The notes under the pieces: model-generated | What the model was told of the DNA's origin: nothing | The model's input: the letters and a program-made list of their open reading frames with translations, nothing else | Databases searched by the model: none | NCBI RefSeq assembly: GCF_040954645.1 | Contig: NC_092804.1 | Coordinates: 40,949,753 to 41,013,752, forward strand | Length of the DNA stretch: 64,000 nt | Reading direction: 5' to 3' | Origin: Diabrotica undecimpunctata | Taxonomy: Eukaryota; Arthropoda; Insecta; Coleoptera; Chrysomelidae | In this document: piece after piece, positions 31,704 through 42,329 of the stretch | Numbering within the stretch: the first letter of the stretch is position 1 | Layout of the letters: each line of letters starts with the position of its first letter | Translations under genes and position numbers: made by a program

Positions 31704-33868
31704 AAATTAATTTATATTTAAATGGGAATAAGCCACAATTAAAGGTTAAAATACGTTTATTGACGTTTCAATTTCCACTTCAGAAATCGTTCTCAAAATA
31801 CAAACATTAGTAAATTAAACAAATTTTGTTTTTTGTTACTTAGTGAAAAATTCTTCTAATAATTTAATTTTATCTGACTCATCTATATTGACAATTCAGA
31901 CATACCTTATACATTTTAAAGTAGAAGACTTTAAAATGATATTGCCAATATTGTTGAGTTGCGTTCCTGGGACGACTTTACTTATAAGATAGTTCATTCG
32001 ATTACATGAAATCAACTTTAACTTGAGAATATCCGTCAGAAAAGATCATAACATGTAATTCGTCTTTAAAAAGACAAATACATGCCATGATGACAGTAAA
32101 ATTCTCCTGTTAGTGATTCCATAGTAAATTATGAGGGAAAAACCAGGAAAAAAACCTCATAATACTATCCCGACATGGTAAGTATTTGATCGTGCATTTA
32201 GTTTACCTTCAATAAACACCAAATTCCGATTTTATATGTTTGTTATTTAAAAAACATAAATGATGTATTCTCTATATGTTACTGACTTACCAATACTGGT
32301 ATTTTCCTTTTAATAACTTCCTCTTTCAATATGGGTAACCAGATCCTACTACATTCTGCCGAGGAATTCGCGACACAATTGGTCTCATTTAGCATAATTA
32401 GAGCCGCTTCTTTGATTTTTCTCTTTTTACCATCCGTTTCTTTTAGGACTATATTTGAATCATTCCATTGAACCCTATGTTCATTATCCCATGCGTGTTT
32501 ACAGATTTGAGATCTATCAAATTCTCTATTTTTAATATAGGATTGATGTTCACTTATTCTAACATTTAATGGTCTTGATGTTTCACCTAAATAAAACTGA
32601 TCGCATTCACAAGGTATTTTATAAATGCAATTCTTTGTCCTTTCTTGTTCATTGTTAGGTTTGGTTTTGGACAAGATAGATCTCAACGTGTTTGTTGTTT
32701 TGAATGTTGTTGAAATGTTAAATTTATTTCCTATCCTTTTAAGCTTTTCCGATAATCCTTTTATGTATGGTATTGTTATTTTTCTCGTATTATTTCTTGC
32801 ATATGCTGTAGGATCTCGTTCTAAGTTGTTTTGTTCTATTCGATCGATTGTTGAAAATTCCTTATTTATAAACGATAAAGAATAATCATTTTTTAATAAA
32901 ACAGATGTTAACAAATGTTTTTCCTCCAAGAACGAATTTTCGTTAGAATAAGTAATTTTGGCTCTATGGTATAAGGATTTAATAATTCCCTTTTTAATAT
33001 TAATATTGTGATTTGATTTGAAATTTAAATATCTGTTGGTGTGTGTTGGTTTTCTATACACCTGAGTTTCGTATCCAGTATCGTTCTTAGAGATTACAAC
33101 ATCCAGAAAAGGAAATGTGTTATTATATTCCTTTTCCATGGTAAATGTTATTGTCTCTTCTTTATCGTTTATATCATTTAGGAATGTGTCCAACAACTCT
33201 GATCCATTAGGCCATATTGAGAATACATCATCTACATACCTCCACCATACTGAGGGTTTTAAATTTTGTTTAGAAATAATATTTGTTTCAAAATCTTCCA
33301 TAAATATATCGGCTAATAATGGAGATAAACTAGAGCCCATTGCTAGTCCAAAACTTTGTTTATAGAATTCATTATTTAGTTGAAAGTATGTATTATCAGT
33401 ACATAATGTTATTAACTCCATTATAGCTGATATATTTAGTCTTGTTCTAGTTGCCAATGTATCATCACTTTCTAATTTTGTCTTGACTATATTTAAAGTC
33501 TTATCTAATGGCACATTCGTAAATAAACTATTTATGTCAAAACTTACTAAAGTATTATTTGGATTAAATTCAATATTTGATAATTTATTTAAAAAATGTT
33601 GTGTATTTTTTATAAATGTGTCATTTTTATTTGCAATTGGTATTATTTTTATATTGACAATTATAATTTATTTATAATTGTCAATATAGATGAGTCAGAT
33701 AAAATTAAATTATTAGAAGAATTTTTCACTAAGTAACAAAAAACAAAATTTGTTTAATTTACTAATGTTTGTATTTTGAGAACGATTTCCGAAGTGGAAA
33801 TTGAAACGTCAATAAACGTATTTTAACCTTTAATTGTGGCTTATTCCCATTTAAATATAAATTAATTT
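31704..33868 (-). mobile_element. Penelope-like element with inverted terminal repeats
   Basis: Arms of about 193 bp, 31,704-31,896 and 33,676-33,868, are inverted copies of each other, including AATGGGAATAAGCCACAATT and GACGTTTCAATTTCCACTTC. Penelope-like elements are known for such terminal repeats. The host sequence of about 45 bp (AATTTCTCTTAT to TTTTCTTGT) appears on both sides, at 31,659-31,703 and 33,864-33,908, in diverged form. Unit 1 shows the single, unoccupied version at about 22,002-22,045. Confidence 0.9.
32279..33667 (-). CDS. Penelope reverse transcriptase plus GIY-YIG endonuclease, N-terminally truncated
   Basis: The frame is open from 33,667 to a TGA at 32,279, about 462 residues, with no genuine start because the N-terminal domain and RT fingers are missing. 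RT motifs: SFDINSLFTNVPL (motif A), FGLAMGSSLSPLLADIFME (motif B) and WWRYVDDVFSIW (catalytic YVDD). FPFLDVVISK and YRKPTHTNRYL follow. The GIY-YIG nuclease has the family Cys-rich entry, IYKIPCECDQFYLGETSR, then RISEHQ, and ends in a helical region. This single protein both cuts target DNA and copies RNA. No internal stop is visible, which is unusual in this window. Confidence 0.9.
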   Translation of the reverse strand: MIIVNIKIIPIANKNDTFIKNTQHFLNKLSNIEFNPNNTLVSFDINSLFTNVPLDKTLNIVKTKLESDDTLATRTRLNISAIMELITLCTDNTYFQLNNEFYKQSFGLAMGSSLSPLLADIFMEDFETNIISKQNLKPSVWWRYVDDVFSIWPNGSELLDTFLNDINDKEETITFTMEKEYNNTFPFLDVVISKNDTGYETQVYRKPTHTNRYLNFKSNHNINIKKGIIKSLYHRAKITYSNENSFLEEKHLLTSVLLKNDYSLSFINKEFSTIDRIEQNNLERDPTAYARNNTRKITIPYIKGLSEKLKRIGNKFNISTTFKTTNTLRSILSKTKPNNEQERTKNCIYKIPCECDQFYLGETSRPLNVRISEHQSYIKNREFDRSQICKHAWDNEHRVQWNDSNIVLKETDGKKRKIKEAALIMLNETNCVANSSAECSRIWLPILKEEVIKRKIPVLVSQ

Positions 33869-34423
33869 CTCTTATGTTTGAATAGTCATTTTCTTGTAGT
33901 TTAAAAATGTCTTTTAGATATACAGGATTGTAAAATTTGCAAACATTTTTTAGCCATAAATGTTTCTAGTTTATTTATCAAACCTTCATCCAACAGTTTA
34001 TCGAAAGCTTCACCAACATCAAGAAATAAAGTAGCACATACCCTCTTTGCTTATAATGATTTTTTAATGCCGTTTGTTATTCTACGGAATTGATCAGTTC
34101 TATCAATAGCGTGCTTATTCCTTAAGCAAAATTGATTATTCGGAATAAATTGTTTTCATACTTTTAAGCAGAAGAGTCTCGTTTACCTACTATATTACAG
34201 AAAGAAGTGATATCGGTCTGTACAAAGATACTTCATTGGGAGGTTTTTCTGGTTTATCAATTATTATCACTTCTGCTATATTTTATAATTTGGATACATA
34301 CTTTAACCCAAACGTAGCATTAATCAGAATAGTAACTTTTACAGTAGCTTTATAAGGTAGGGTTTTTAGAACCTCGCCAGTGATTAAGTCATATCCTGTA
34401 GCTTTTTTGGGTTGGTGTTTTCT

Positions 34424-34501
34424 AAAAGTTTATTTAAAATCCTTTACAAAAGGTATATAATTTAATAAAGGATGCTTATGAAGGATTTTAAATAAACTTT
34501 T
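34424..34501. repeat. Hairpin, unit 2 copy
   Basis: 34,424-34,446 pairs with 34,481-34,501 (21 exact base pairs). Loop sequence differs slightly from the unit 1 copy at 24,817-24,894, while both stem arms are conserved. Confidence 0.75.
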
Positions 34502-34793
34502 GTGATTGATGTTAATTAGCCAACTACAGGAATTCCATTTTCCTTATGGTTAATGTTTTCTGTTATTTCAGTCACTACTTCTTTAGAAGATATTAGTCTT
34601 ATTACTTTTACTACTTTAACTGGTTTTTTGACAGTTGACCACATAGACGTTATTAAATTTTGAGATATTACGCTAAATGTAAAATTAAAAATGAAAAGCA
34701 ATAATTCTTTTTTATTTTTTTTTCGAATTCTCATCCAAGTAGTAATTCATTATCTAATTCAATATATTCAAATATAAATTTTAACTTTTACAG

Positions 34794-34899
34794 ATGTCCC
34801 TCAGCAGCGGCCCTTCCACCATGCAAGTTTGTAGACGGTGATCAGACTAAATTGTACCCTGAGTGTTGTCCCAAATACTGGTGTCCACCGAAAAACTGA
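34794..34899 (+). CDS. Terminal exon of a cysteine-rich secreted peptide, SVWC-like (copy b)
   Basis: The acceptor TTTTAACTTTTACAG precedes 34,794. Read in phase 2, 34 residues precede TGA (34,897-34,899). Cysteine positions C1, C10, C24, C25 and C30 match copy a, and the core LYPECCPKYWCP is kept while the N-terminal eight residues and the last three differ. AATAAA follows at 34,903. Everything upstream back to the previous copy is transposon sequence, so this exon has no visible partner exons. It is either a stranded duplicate or is spliced over many kilobases. Confidence 0.6.
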
Positions 34900-35127
34900 G
34901 TCAATAAAGCAATCCAAAAAAATAAATGATATTATTTTCTATTATTTCATAATTAAAATTTAAAAAATACATACAGCTATTTCATTTCTCCTTAAATTTG
35001 ATTTTATAACCTGGTAAGGACTTCCCAATATTTTATTCGAATTAAGAGGATATTTATCTTTTATGCAGTATAAAGTACGCGCCCTAGTGGTCGGACGCAC
35101 CAAATTAACATTAGCTGATAGTCTAGT

Positions 35128-36806
35128 GGTAATTAATACTCTACATTCCCTTTTTAACAAGATATTAAAAGAAAAAAGAATCCCAAACAACTGGAAGGAA
35201 TCCGTAACCGTTATCCTACACAAAAAAGGGAATAAAGAAGGGCCTGCGTAGCGCAAGCGGTAGGATGCTTGCCTCGCATGCCGGTGGTCCGGAGTTCGAA
35301 TCCTACCGCCAGCAAGAACAACTAGACATTTTTAAAAATGTCTATAGGCCCCAGGTCGACTCAGCCTGAATAAAATGAGTACCTTGGGTAAAACCAGGGG
35401 TAATAATAGGCGGTTGAAGCGTAGCACTGGCCATGTTACCTTCCTTGTATACCGTAGGCCCTAGATATAGTAGACTACCCTGCTATACTCCCAAAGCCGC
35501 GAGCGGTATAAAACGGGAGACTATAATTATTAAAAGGGAATAAAGCAGATATAAAAAACTACCGTCCTATAACACTCCTCAATATAATGTATAAACTCTT
35601 AACAAAAATTTAAACCAATAGATTGACGACAAAATTCGACGGATACGAGTCGAAAGAACAAGCTGGTTTTAGAAAGGGATTCAGCACAAGTGACCATTTA
35701 CTAAGTTTGAAAATACTTATAGAACGAGCAAATGAATAGCATATTCCTCTATATATAGCGTTCATAGATTTCGAAAAGGCTTTGAAAGGCAGTGAAAAGT
35801 TCTTTGATTAACAGCAGAATTGACCACATATATACGGAACTAATAGCCAATATATATAAGGAAGCCAAAACAACAATTAAAGTATATGAAGGAACAAAAT
35901 CAATACAAATAAATAGAGGCGTGAGACAGGGTGACACAATATCACCGAAACTTTTCAATCGGGCTCTGGAAGATATTTTTAAAAGATTAGAATGGGAAGA
36001 AAAAGATATAAAAATTTTTGGACAACGCTTGAACCATCTAAGGTACGCTGATGACATCGCATTGATAACCGATAAAAAAAAATTATTTGAAATGATGAAA
36101 GAACTGGACGTAGAAGCTGGAACAATAGGCCTTAATATGAATTACAGCAAGACCAAAATCATAACAAATACAGATGAAGACATCACAATGAGGATCGGAC
36201 AAGATGAAATAGAACAAGTTCAGGATTATGAATATCTGGGTCAAACTATAAAACTTAACAAAGAAAACCAAACAGCAGAGATAAAAAGACGAGTTAGACT
36301 GGCATGGGCGGCATTTGGCAAACTAAGCTACATTCTTAAAAACAAAATATATCTACAGCATCTTAAGATCAAAGTATACAATCAATGCGTGCCCCCTGTT
36401 CTCACTTATGGTTCCCAAACGTGGACATTTACAAAAGCAAACATGTACAAAATCATAATAACCCAAAGAGCAATGGAAAGACAAATGTAGCACATAAGAC
36501 TAATGGATAAAAAGAGAAACGAGTGGAGAAGAGAGAAAACAAAAGTGAGGGATGTTAGACAAGAAGTTGCAAAATTGAAATGGAGATTTGCCGGAAACAA
36601 TATAAGACAAAAAGAAGATCGATGGAACAAAATTGTTGGAGTTGGAGACATTTGGAATATAAACGAAGCAGAGGAAGGCCCCAAATGAGATGGGCAGATG
36701 ATATCAAGAAGCACGTGGGCTCTAGTTGGATGACTAAAGCGACAGACTGAGAAGAATGGAAAAGATTGGGGAGGCTCATGTCCAAAGATGGACCGAAGAA
36801 AGCTAA
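35128..36806 (+). pseudogene. RTE-like reverse transcriptase, split and frameshifted
   Basis: Order: WKESVTVILHKKGNK, SINE insertion, then KADIKNYRPITLLN, EQAGFRKGFSTSDH, IAFIDFEKAL (motif A, near 35,760), GVRQGDTISPKLFN and LRYADDIALITD (catalytic pair, about 36,040-36,070). These are followed by GLNMNYSKTK, YEYLGQTI, TYGSQTWTFTKA and QRAMERQM, then a stop at 36,490. KLKWRFAGNN and the C-terminal piece follow in other frames. It is closest in motif wording to the LINE at 48.4-49.2 kb. Confidence 0.8.
35238..35531 (+). mobile_element. tRNA-Ala-derived SINE
   Basis: The head GGGCCTGCGTAGCGCAAGCG, then GGTCCGGAGTTCGAATCCTA, has box A, box B and an anticodon loop reading CTCGCAT (CGC, Ala). The body runs to 35,531 and ends in an AT-rich tail. 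It is flanked by the 14-bp duplication AAAAGGGAATAAAG at 35,224-35,237 and 35,532-35,545, which is LINE sequence, so it inserted after the LINE. Confidence 0.9.
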
Positions 36807-36826
36807 TTAGATAGAGATAGTCTAGT

Positions 36827-37286
36827 ACTTATGGTAGGGATCCTGGCTTGTACTAAGACATAAAAGCGTACATGGAGTATACTGTACTGGTGTACTGTGC
36901 TTGCACTGATACGGTATTAGTAGATTGTGCTTCACATATACTATTGGGAGCAAAGGCATTTAAGTATTAAATGTCGAAAAGTCTTTTTAGGATATATTAG
37001 TGAAAAAACCTTTTTCCAACAAAAGAAAATTATGGTAAAATAGTAGCAAATTGAGGATGACATATTATATACTAAGACTTACGAAACAACTCCGAAAATA
37101 AAACACAAACAAACAGAATATAGAGACTTGCAAACCATAATACGACAAGAGATCAATGCTGCTAAAGAAGAGTGGATGAAAAGAGAACATGAATATCTGG
37201 AAGAATTTTTTATTATTAGCAAATTTTTTTTTGTTGATGGTCTAGCATTGACCAGCGTTTTATACCGTTATCCAAAAAAGTATATA
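36827..37286 (+). pseudogene. Unit 2 copy of the old CFDP2-type LINE start
   Basis: The stretch EYRDLQTIIRQEINAAKEEW (about 37,115-37,175) matches 30,600-30,660. Similarity to unit 1 stops at about 37,205; the remaining 80 bases before the pogo-type element are unmatched. Confidence 0.6.
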
Positions 37287-39748
37287 GGGTAAATGCACCA
37301 GTTGTTAGCCATGTGCTAGTTATTGGCCTACTAATATGTTTTGATTAGAATTAGGAAAATGTTGGTATTTTGTTAATTCTAACTACATAGATGTCTCCTA
37401 AAGTATGACACATCTAGTTTCAAGGTAACCATTAAATTTTAGTCAGTATTCGATGTTGAATGAGACACTATTCTGTGCCGCTAGTTTGCAACCGAAATTT
37501 TGTTATTTACCTATAGAAACTTGTGTTGGTCGGTAAGTACTATATACTGCAATTTACTTTCTACTTCATATTTTATGTTTTTGTGAGAATATAGTCTATG
37601 TCCTGTTCCAAACTGCATAACGAATATAACGTTAATTATACCAATAACGTAAATTTTAAGGTGGCCAACTACTAATGCATGAAATTATCAATGTCTCAAT
37701 TATTGGCCTAGATGGCCAATAACCGAAACATTAGATTTTGTAAGAATCTAGTGATTGACATATGTTAATAACTAGTGTTTTATATGTGGCCAATTACTAA
37801 TTATTATAAATTGTTTTAGAAAATATGCCAAAACGATCTAAAACTGAAAACAATTATAAAAAAAAGTATTCCGAAGACGATGTTAAAAAAGCGTTAGAGT
37901 TAATTAAAAATGAGTGAGCGAGAAGCCTCAAGAATTTTTAATATTCCCAGAGCCACTATAAGTTACCGGAAAAGTGAAAAATTTCATTACAAAATAACCC
38001 ATGGACCAGATCCATTTCTTTCGAAGGATGAAGAGGAACAACTGAAACTCTGGATTTTTCATTGTCAAAATCGAGGATTTCCTGTTCGTGTTGACGACAT
38101 TAAGGACTCCGTTAAATCATTTTTAGAGAGTAACCCTAGAGTTAATGCATTTGTTGAAAATAGACCAGGTAGAACATGGCTATCAGCATTTCTAAAGCGC
38201 AATCCCAACATTTCGCTAAGGACTTCAGAAGGAGTGACATCAGCAAGTTCAAACATTAACCAAAGGGATATTACTAAATGGTTTGACAACATAAAATCTT
38301 ATCTAAATAAAAAAGGACTTTCAGACGTTCTTCAAGACCCAACAAGAATCTTCAATGGTGACGAGACATGTTTTTATCTATGTCCCAAAAATAAAAAGGT
38401 TTTGGCTATGAAGGGTTCCAGAAACGTCTATGAAATTGAACATAACTCAAAGGTTAACTTAACAGTTATATTCACATTATCTGCAATAGGCAATATTTTA
38501 CCTCCTATGATAACTTATCCCCATAAAAGATTGCCAAATGATATACTAAGTGCTGTGCCGAATTCGTGGGGTATTGGTTTAACTGAAAATGGTTGGATGG
38601 ACAACAAAAACTTTTATGAATATATTGGAAATATATTTAACCCTTATTTAGATCGAAATAATATTACACGTCCGGTGATACTTTTTGTTGATGGGCATAA
38701 AACCCATTTAACTGTACAAACAACTCAACTTTGTACAGATTTAAAAATTATTTTAGTAGCGTTATATCCTAATGCCACGAGATTATTGCAACCAGCGGAT
38801 GTGGCTGCATTTAAGCCTCTAAAAACTTTTTGGAACAAAGCTGTCCTTCAGTTTAGAAGAGACAACCCCCAAAAAGTGTTAACGAAAGTACAGTTTGCCC
38901 CTGTTTTAAAATCTGCTATAGATAGGTTAAATTCAGATGTTATCAGAAGTGGGTTTAAGGCATGCGGTATATTTCCTTGGAATTCTTCTGCTCTTGACTA
39001 TTCAAAATATCTTGGGAAAGAATTTGAAACTGAAGATAATCTGGATGAGCACAATGATTTACCAACACTTATTGATCCAAATACAATAATTTCTTATAAA
39101 CAATTTTGTGAAATAGTTGGCAATAACAAAATTAAAGAGCTATGTCCAAATAATTGTAAAACTCAATCTGATGATTACCAAATATTGAAACAAATCTTTT
39201 CAGCATTTACCTTTGTTATCTATGTGTACTAAATATTACAGAGTGAAAAGAAGGTATTAGATGTCAAATGTGTCTTAGAACATATCATGTAATTAGCATA
39301 ACAAGATTCTATGGCGACACAGATCAAGTATATGTATGCAAATCTTGCCAAAATAAAAAATAAAAGTTTACTTTGACACGTGTTTTTTTGTGTGTCCACA
39401 CTCATCACAAAATCCTTGCTTACCCAAACACCTACCTATCTATCTATTTTAACTTACAAATTATTTGGTAAAATATCTCTTTAAAAAATGATGGCCAATC
39501 ACTAACACATATGGTGTCAATAACTGGAACAGGGTGGCCAATAACTGGTTCATTTGCACGTTTACAAAAGAACACATATAAAATATTTTCACACATGAAA
39601 TATTAACGTAATAAAATTTTGCAATATGTAGAAATAATAATAAAATTCCATGGTGTTAAAAATAGTTACAATAGGCCACAGTGACAAAACATTTCATAGA
39701 TATATCGACATGCTCTCCTTAAGAGGCCAATAACTGGTGCTCTTACCC
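37287..39748 (+). mobile_element. Pogo/Tigger-type DNA transposon 1, complete
   Basis: Ends GGGTAAATGCACCAGTT and AACTGGTGCTCTTACCC are imperfect inverted repeats with TA on both sides (37,285-37,286 and 39,749-39,750). Copies of a TGGCCAATAACT-like motif crowd both subterminal regions (about 37,315; 37,665; 37,705; 37,785; 39,490; 39,535; 39,723), probable transposase binding sites. Confidence 0.9.
37826..39232 (+). pseudogene. Pogo-type transposase 1, one frameshift, catalytic triad intact
   Basis: A splice-acceptor-like TTGTTTTAG precedes the ATG at 37,826. The start MPKRSKTENNYKKKYSEDD runs into a stop at 37,916, where a small deletion shifts frame; from 37,910 the frame is open for 440 residues. 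Counted from 37,910: a helix-turn-helix EASRIFNIPRATISYR (5-20), a CENP-B-type second helix-turn-helix (about 40-105), and the DDE_1 domain. Catalytic Asp are in NGDET (D151), LFVDGHKTH (D261) and QPADVAAFKP (D297), giving a DD35D spacing. A cysteine scrap after the stop, CQMCLRTYHV and VCKSC (39,260-39,350), suggests a lost PHD-like tail. Confidence 0.9.
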
Positions 39749-39759
39749 TACTTTTTCCA

Positions 39760-40965
39760 AATTATCAAAAATAATTGACATTTTGGAAAAATCTTTCAAA
39801 GCATCATTTAAAATTTAATTTAATGTATGTGTCGCACAATGAATATAGTCTGCATGTGGCGCATGTTTCTTTATAAGTGCTTGTAACCCTCCATATGCAC
39901 CCAACGTAAGTTTAGCTCTATCGTAACCCTGCCCTCTACACTTAGATAAGTCAATTCCATATTCTGTCAAAGTATTCAAAAGAGATTTAAGCCCTTTTGC
40001 ACTGTAACCAACTACTGATGAACTTTAAAAAAGACTTAATTTTTTTTATTTCTTTAACTGCACACTCTTTGTTTTATGTTGTTTTGTGCACACTACTAGT
40101 GTAACGTATCGAAAAACTACACAAAGGTAGTCAGTTTTTGATAAGTCTTAAGTATATAAAGTAATCTTCATAAATGGAGCTTTTTCAATTTCTGAGAAAA
40201 TTTTTTTTTTATTGCAGTACAAAGCAAGCTAATGATTTCATTTTGAATGATATGGCTACCAAAATGTATCTCACCTTTCAATTCTAAAATATATTCTTTT
40301 GAAATAGAGTCATAATTTGATATTCAACGTAAAATTTATAAAAAATTTCCAGATTCAGAATCATGGCCTCTTAAACATAAATTGCATGATGCTAAAGTAG
40401 TAAATTATAACATTAATTATAAGATGCAGTACATTTTGCAAAAAAGTAATTTTGCAGCTGATTTCACTCTATAGTAAAGTATCAATGGTATTACCTTGTA
40501 ACCAACTATTGCAAGATAAAGCTACGTTAATATGTTGCTGTGAGTTTTCATGATCAAATAAACATTGTGGGAAATTACTTCTAACAAAAACACTGTTAAC
40601 CATGCCGAACAGTATAATTTGCTTTGAAACTTTACTAACAACCAACAGAAAAGACAATATAGTTTGTTCAAAATATTAGAATAAGACAGCCATGGCCTTA
40701 AAATTTTTATACCTGCCTTATTTAGGTAGAAATTTTATTAAATTAAAAAACTCGTGGATTGTGGGGAAAAGCTCAGTTTGTGGGTATTTAGAAACTGCCC
40801 TCGTGGTTTAAATAAATCTAATTTAAAAATCATTTTTTGCTGCTACCAAAATTTTCTTGATCTTTCGAGAAGAAATTAAGAAATTCTTCACTCTTATGTG
40901 GATTTTCGATGTGATCTTTTTCCATTTTTGGAATCTCCGGCAGACTATGCGGTACAGAAGAATCT
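39760..40965 (-). pseudogene. hAT-type transposase / ZMYM1-like (DUF4371) fossil
   Basis: The minus strand reads VVGYSAKGLKSLLNTL, LSKCRGQGYDRAKLTLGAYG and HAPHADYIHCATHTLN (39,800-40,010), matching the CRGQGYDGAxxMSGxYxGxQ and IHCxAHxLNL motifs of DUF4371/hAT proteins. Upstream come HENSQQHINVALSCNSW (about 40,505-40,560), the HxxSxxH segment of the same family, and KSEEFLNFF near 40,880. Many stops lie between. No terminal repeats were found. Confidence 0.7.
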
Positions 40966-41730
40966 AAGAATAAAATAAAATTCAAGTTATAATATAATAA
41001 TCTTTTTTTTAATCATAGGTGCCCTTTTACCTCACTGTAATATGCCTAAGCCCTCCAATAAGTTACAGATGACACTTGATGCGAATTGTTACACTAGTAG
41101 ATAGAAACCTAGTACTTATCATTGCAATCTAAATCACTTTGGGAATCTGGTTAATGGAAAAAATAAGAAATTTTGGGCCTCTTCTTTAAAACTTCTTCTT
41201 CCTTTTTGGGTTTTAATGTTCTGTTTATAACTCCACTGAGGTACTCTTTTTCTTTCACTTATTTTTTTTACAACTTCAAAATATTTTCAGAATTTAAACG
41301 TTCTGAATCATTGACTGCACACATGAAATGAACTCTAATAAACTAAAGTCAAAAAATAGATTTTAATTGTTGAGAATCAGGTAGAAAACAGGGCAACGAA
41401 AAACCAAGGCTAAAAGGGCTGATTGGTATAGTTTACTACCAGTATTTAGACATCTTCCGCAATAAATCTATAAAGCGAATATCTCAAAGATCGTAGAAAA
41501 GCACTCTTTAACGGTTCACGTCGGAAAAGAGAAACAGAAAATATATACAGTGAAAAGAACAGTGAATACGGTTGGCATCCCATGTTAGTGAGAAATTAAT
41601 CAATATTTACTTTTTGATAACTGCCCCAATGAAGTGTGTCTCGAGATCAGGGTTTAGGCAAGTTTTGTCCACCAATGTTGGCGGTCAAATTTTAGTAAGT
41701 TGGGTAATTTATACAATGATAAAAATTCCA
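40966..41730. other. No recognisable gene
   Basis: AT-rich sequence between the hAT fossil and the SINE. Open frames are short; the one across 41,572-41,865 runs into the SINE and is not a gene. Confidence 0.4.
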
Positions 41731-42001
41731 TCGGAGATCGGATTAGCCAAGCGGGCTGGGCGGCTGGCTTCTCCTTCGCTTCAATGCGAGAGATGTCAGT
41801 TCGATTCCCGGCTCGGTATGCAGAAAACAAAAAGGCTAACGCAGCAGTTTAAAATTCTAAAATGAATCTGCGGCTTAGTCTAGAATATGCTGGTATCTGA
41901 TCGGCCTATGGTGGAGCAGTACGGCAAGAGATAAGGGCTTGCGGCTAGGTGATACTCCTCCATAGATCCCTACCGGAAGGGCGTCGAACGCCTAAATACC
42001 G

Positions 42002-42048
<47 letters not shown>
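41731..42048 (+). mobile_element. tRNA-derived SINE with (TA)n tail
   Basis: The head GGATTAGCCAAGCGGGC (box A) and CAGTTCGATTCCC (box B, about 41,798-41,810) are followed by a body containing GATACTCCTCCATAGATC and GGGCGTCGAACGCCTAAA. It ends in a perfect TA run (42,005-42,048). The 9-bp duplication AAAATTCCA lies at 41,722-41,730 and 42,049-42,057. It is a different family from the two other SINEs. Confidence 0.85.
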
Positions 42049-42054
<6 letters not shown>

Positions 42055-42329
42055 CCAACACAACTTCGTTGGACTACTCCATAGTACAATTACCACGGCA
42101 CTGACCGTACCTATCTCTAGTTATGTCTGAGGGTTTTATAGGGTAAGTAAGTGCTACAAAATTTCTTTGAACAGTATTAATTTATCGACAAACAACAGAA
42201 CTGTATGCGCTGGCCATAAATAAATAGTTTTGTCCTATCCCAGGGGTCGTAAACCACAAATATTAAAGGTAAAAACGGCACTTCACGTTGGGTTGGTTCA
42301 CATTTTTATATTTTCTCTTTTCATATTAT

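Larger units (their letters stand above)
31400..34720 (-). pseudogene. Jockey-type LINE fossil, unit 2 (interrupted)
   Basis: Same gene fragments as in unit 1: SSKEVVTEITENINHKENG at about 34,525-34,585, the LINATFGL region at 34,300-34,340, and the KPPNEVS-like stretch at 34,225-34,260. The GPIVYLL part is eroded near 31,640. The Penelope-like element splits it. Stops are shared in part with unit 1. Confidence 0.65.
35128..36815 (+). mobile_element. RTE-like LINE in unit 2, carrying a SINE
   Basis: Bounded by the 11-bp target duplication GATAGTCTAGT at 35,117-35,127 and 36,816-36,826. Unit 1 has the empty site near 25,560. The LINE is 5-prime truncated inside RT and is itself interrupted by the SINE at 35,238-35,531. 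Confidence 0.85.
31356..37205. repeat. Segmental duplication, unit 2
   Basis: Starts at GAATTTGCATATGGTACTT and follows unit 1 in order to GAGTGGATGAAAAGAG near 37,180. Insertions specific to this unit are the Penelope-like element and a LINE carrying a SINE; piggyBac, the 25.6-kb LINE and the Tc1-like element are absent. The right end abuts the pogo-type element region. Confidence 0.85.

Noticed and set aside
35240..35320. A tRNA-Ala gene with anticodon CGC
   Set aside because: The tRNA-like head continues into a 200-base body with an AT-rich tail and is flanked by a 14-bp target duplication, so it is a SINE.
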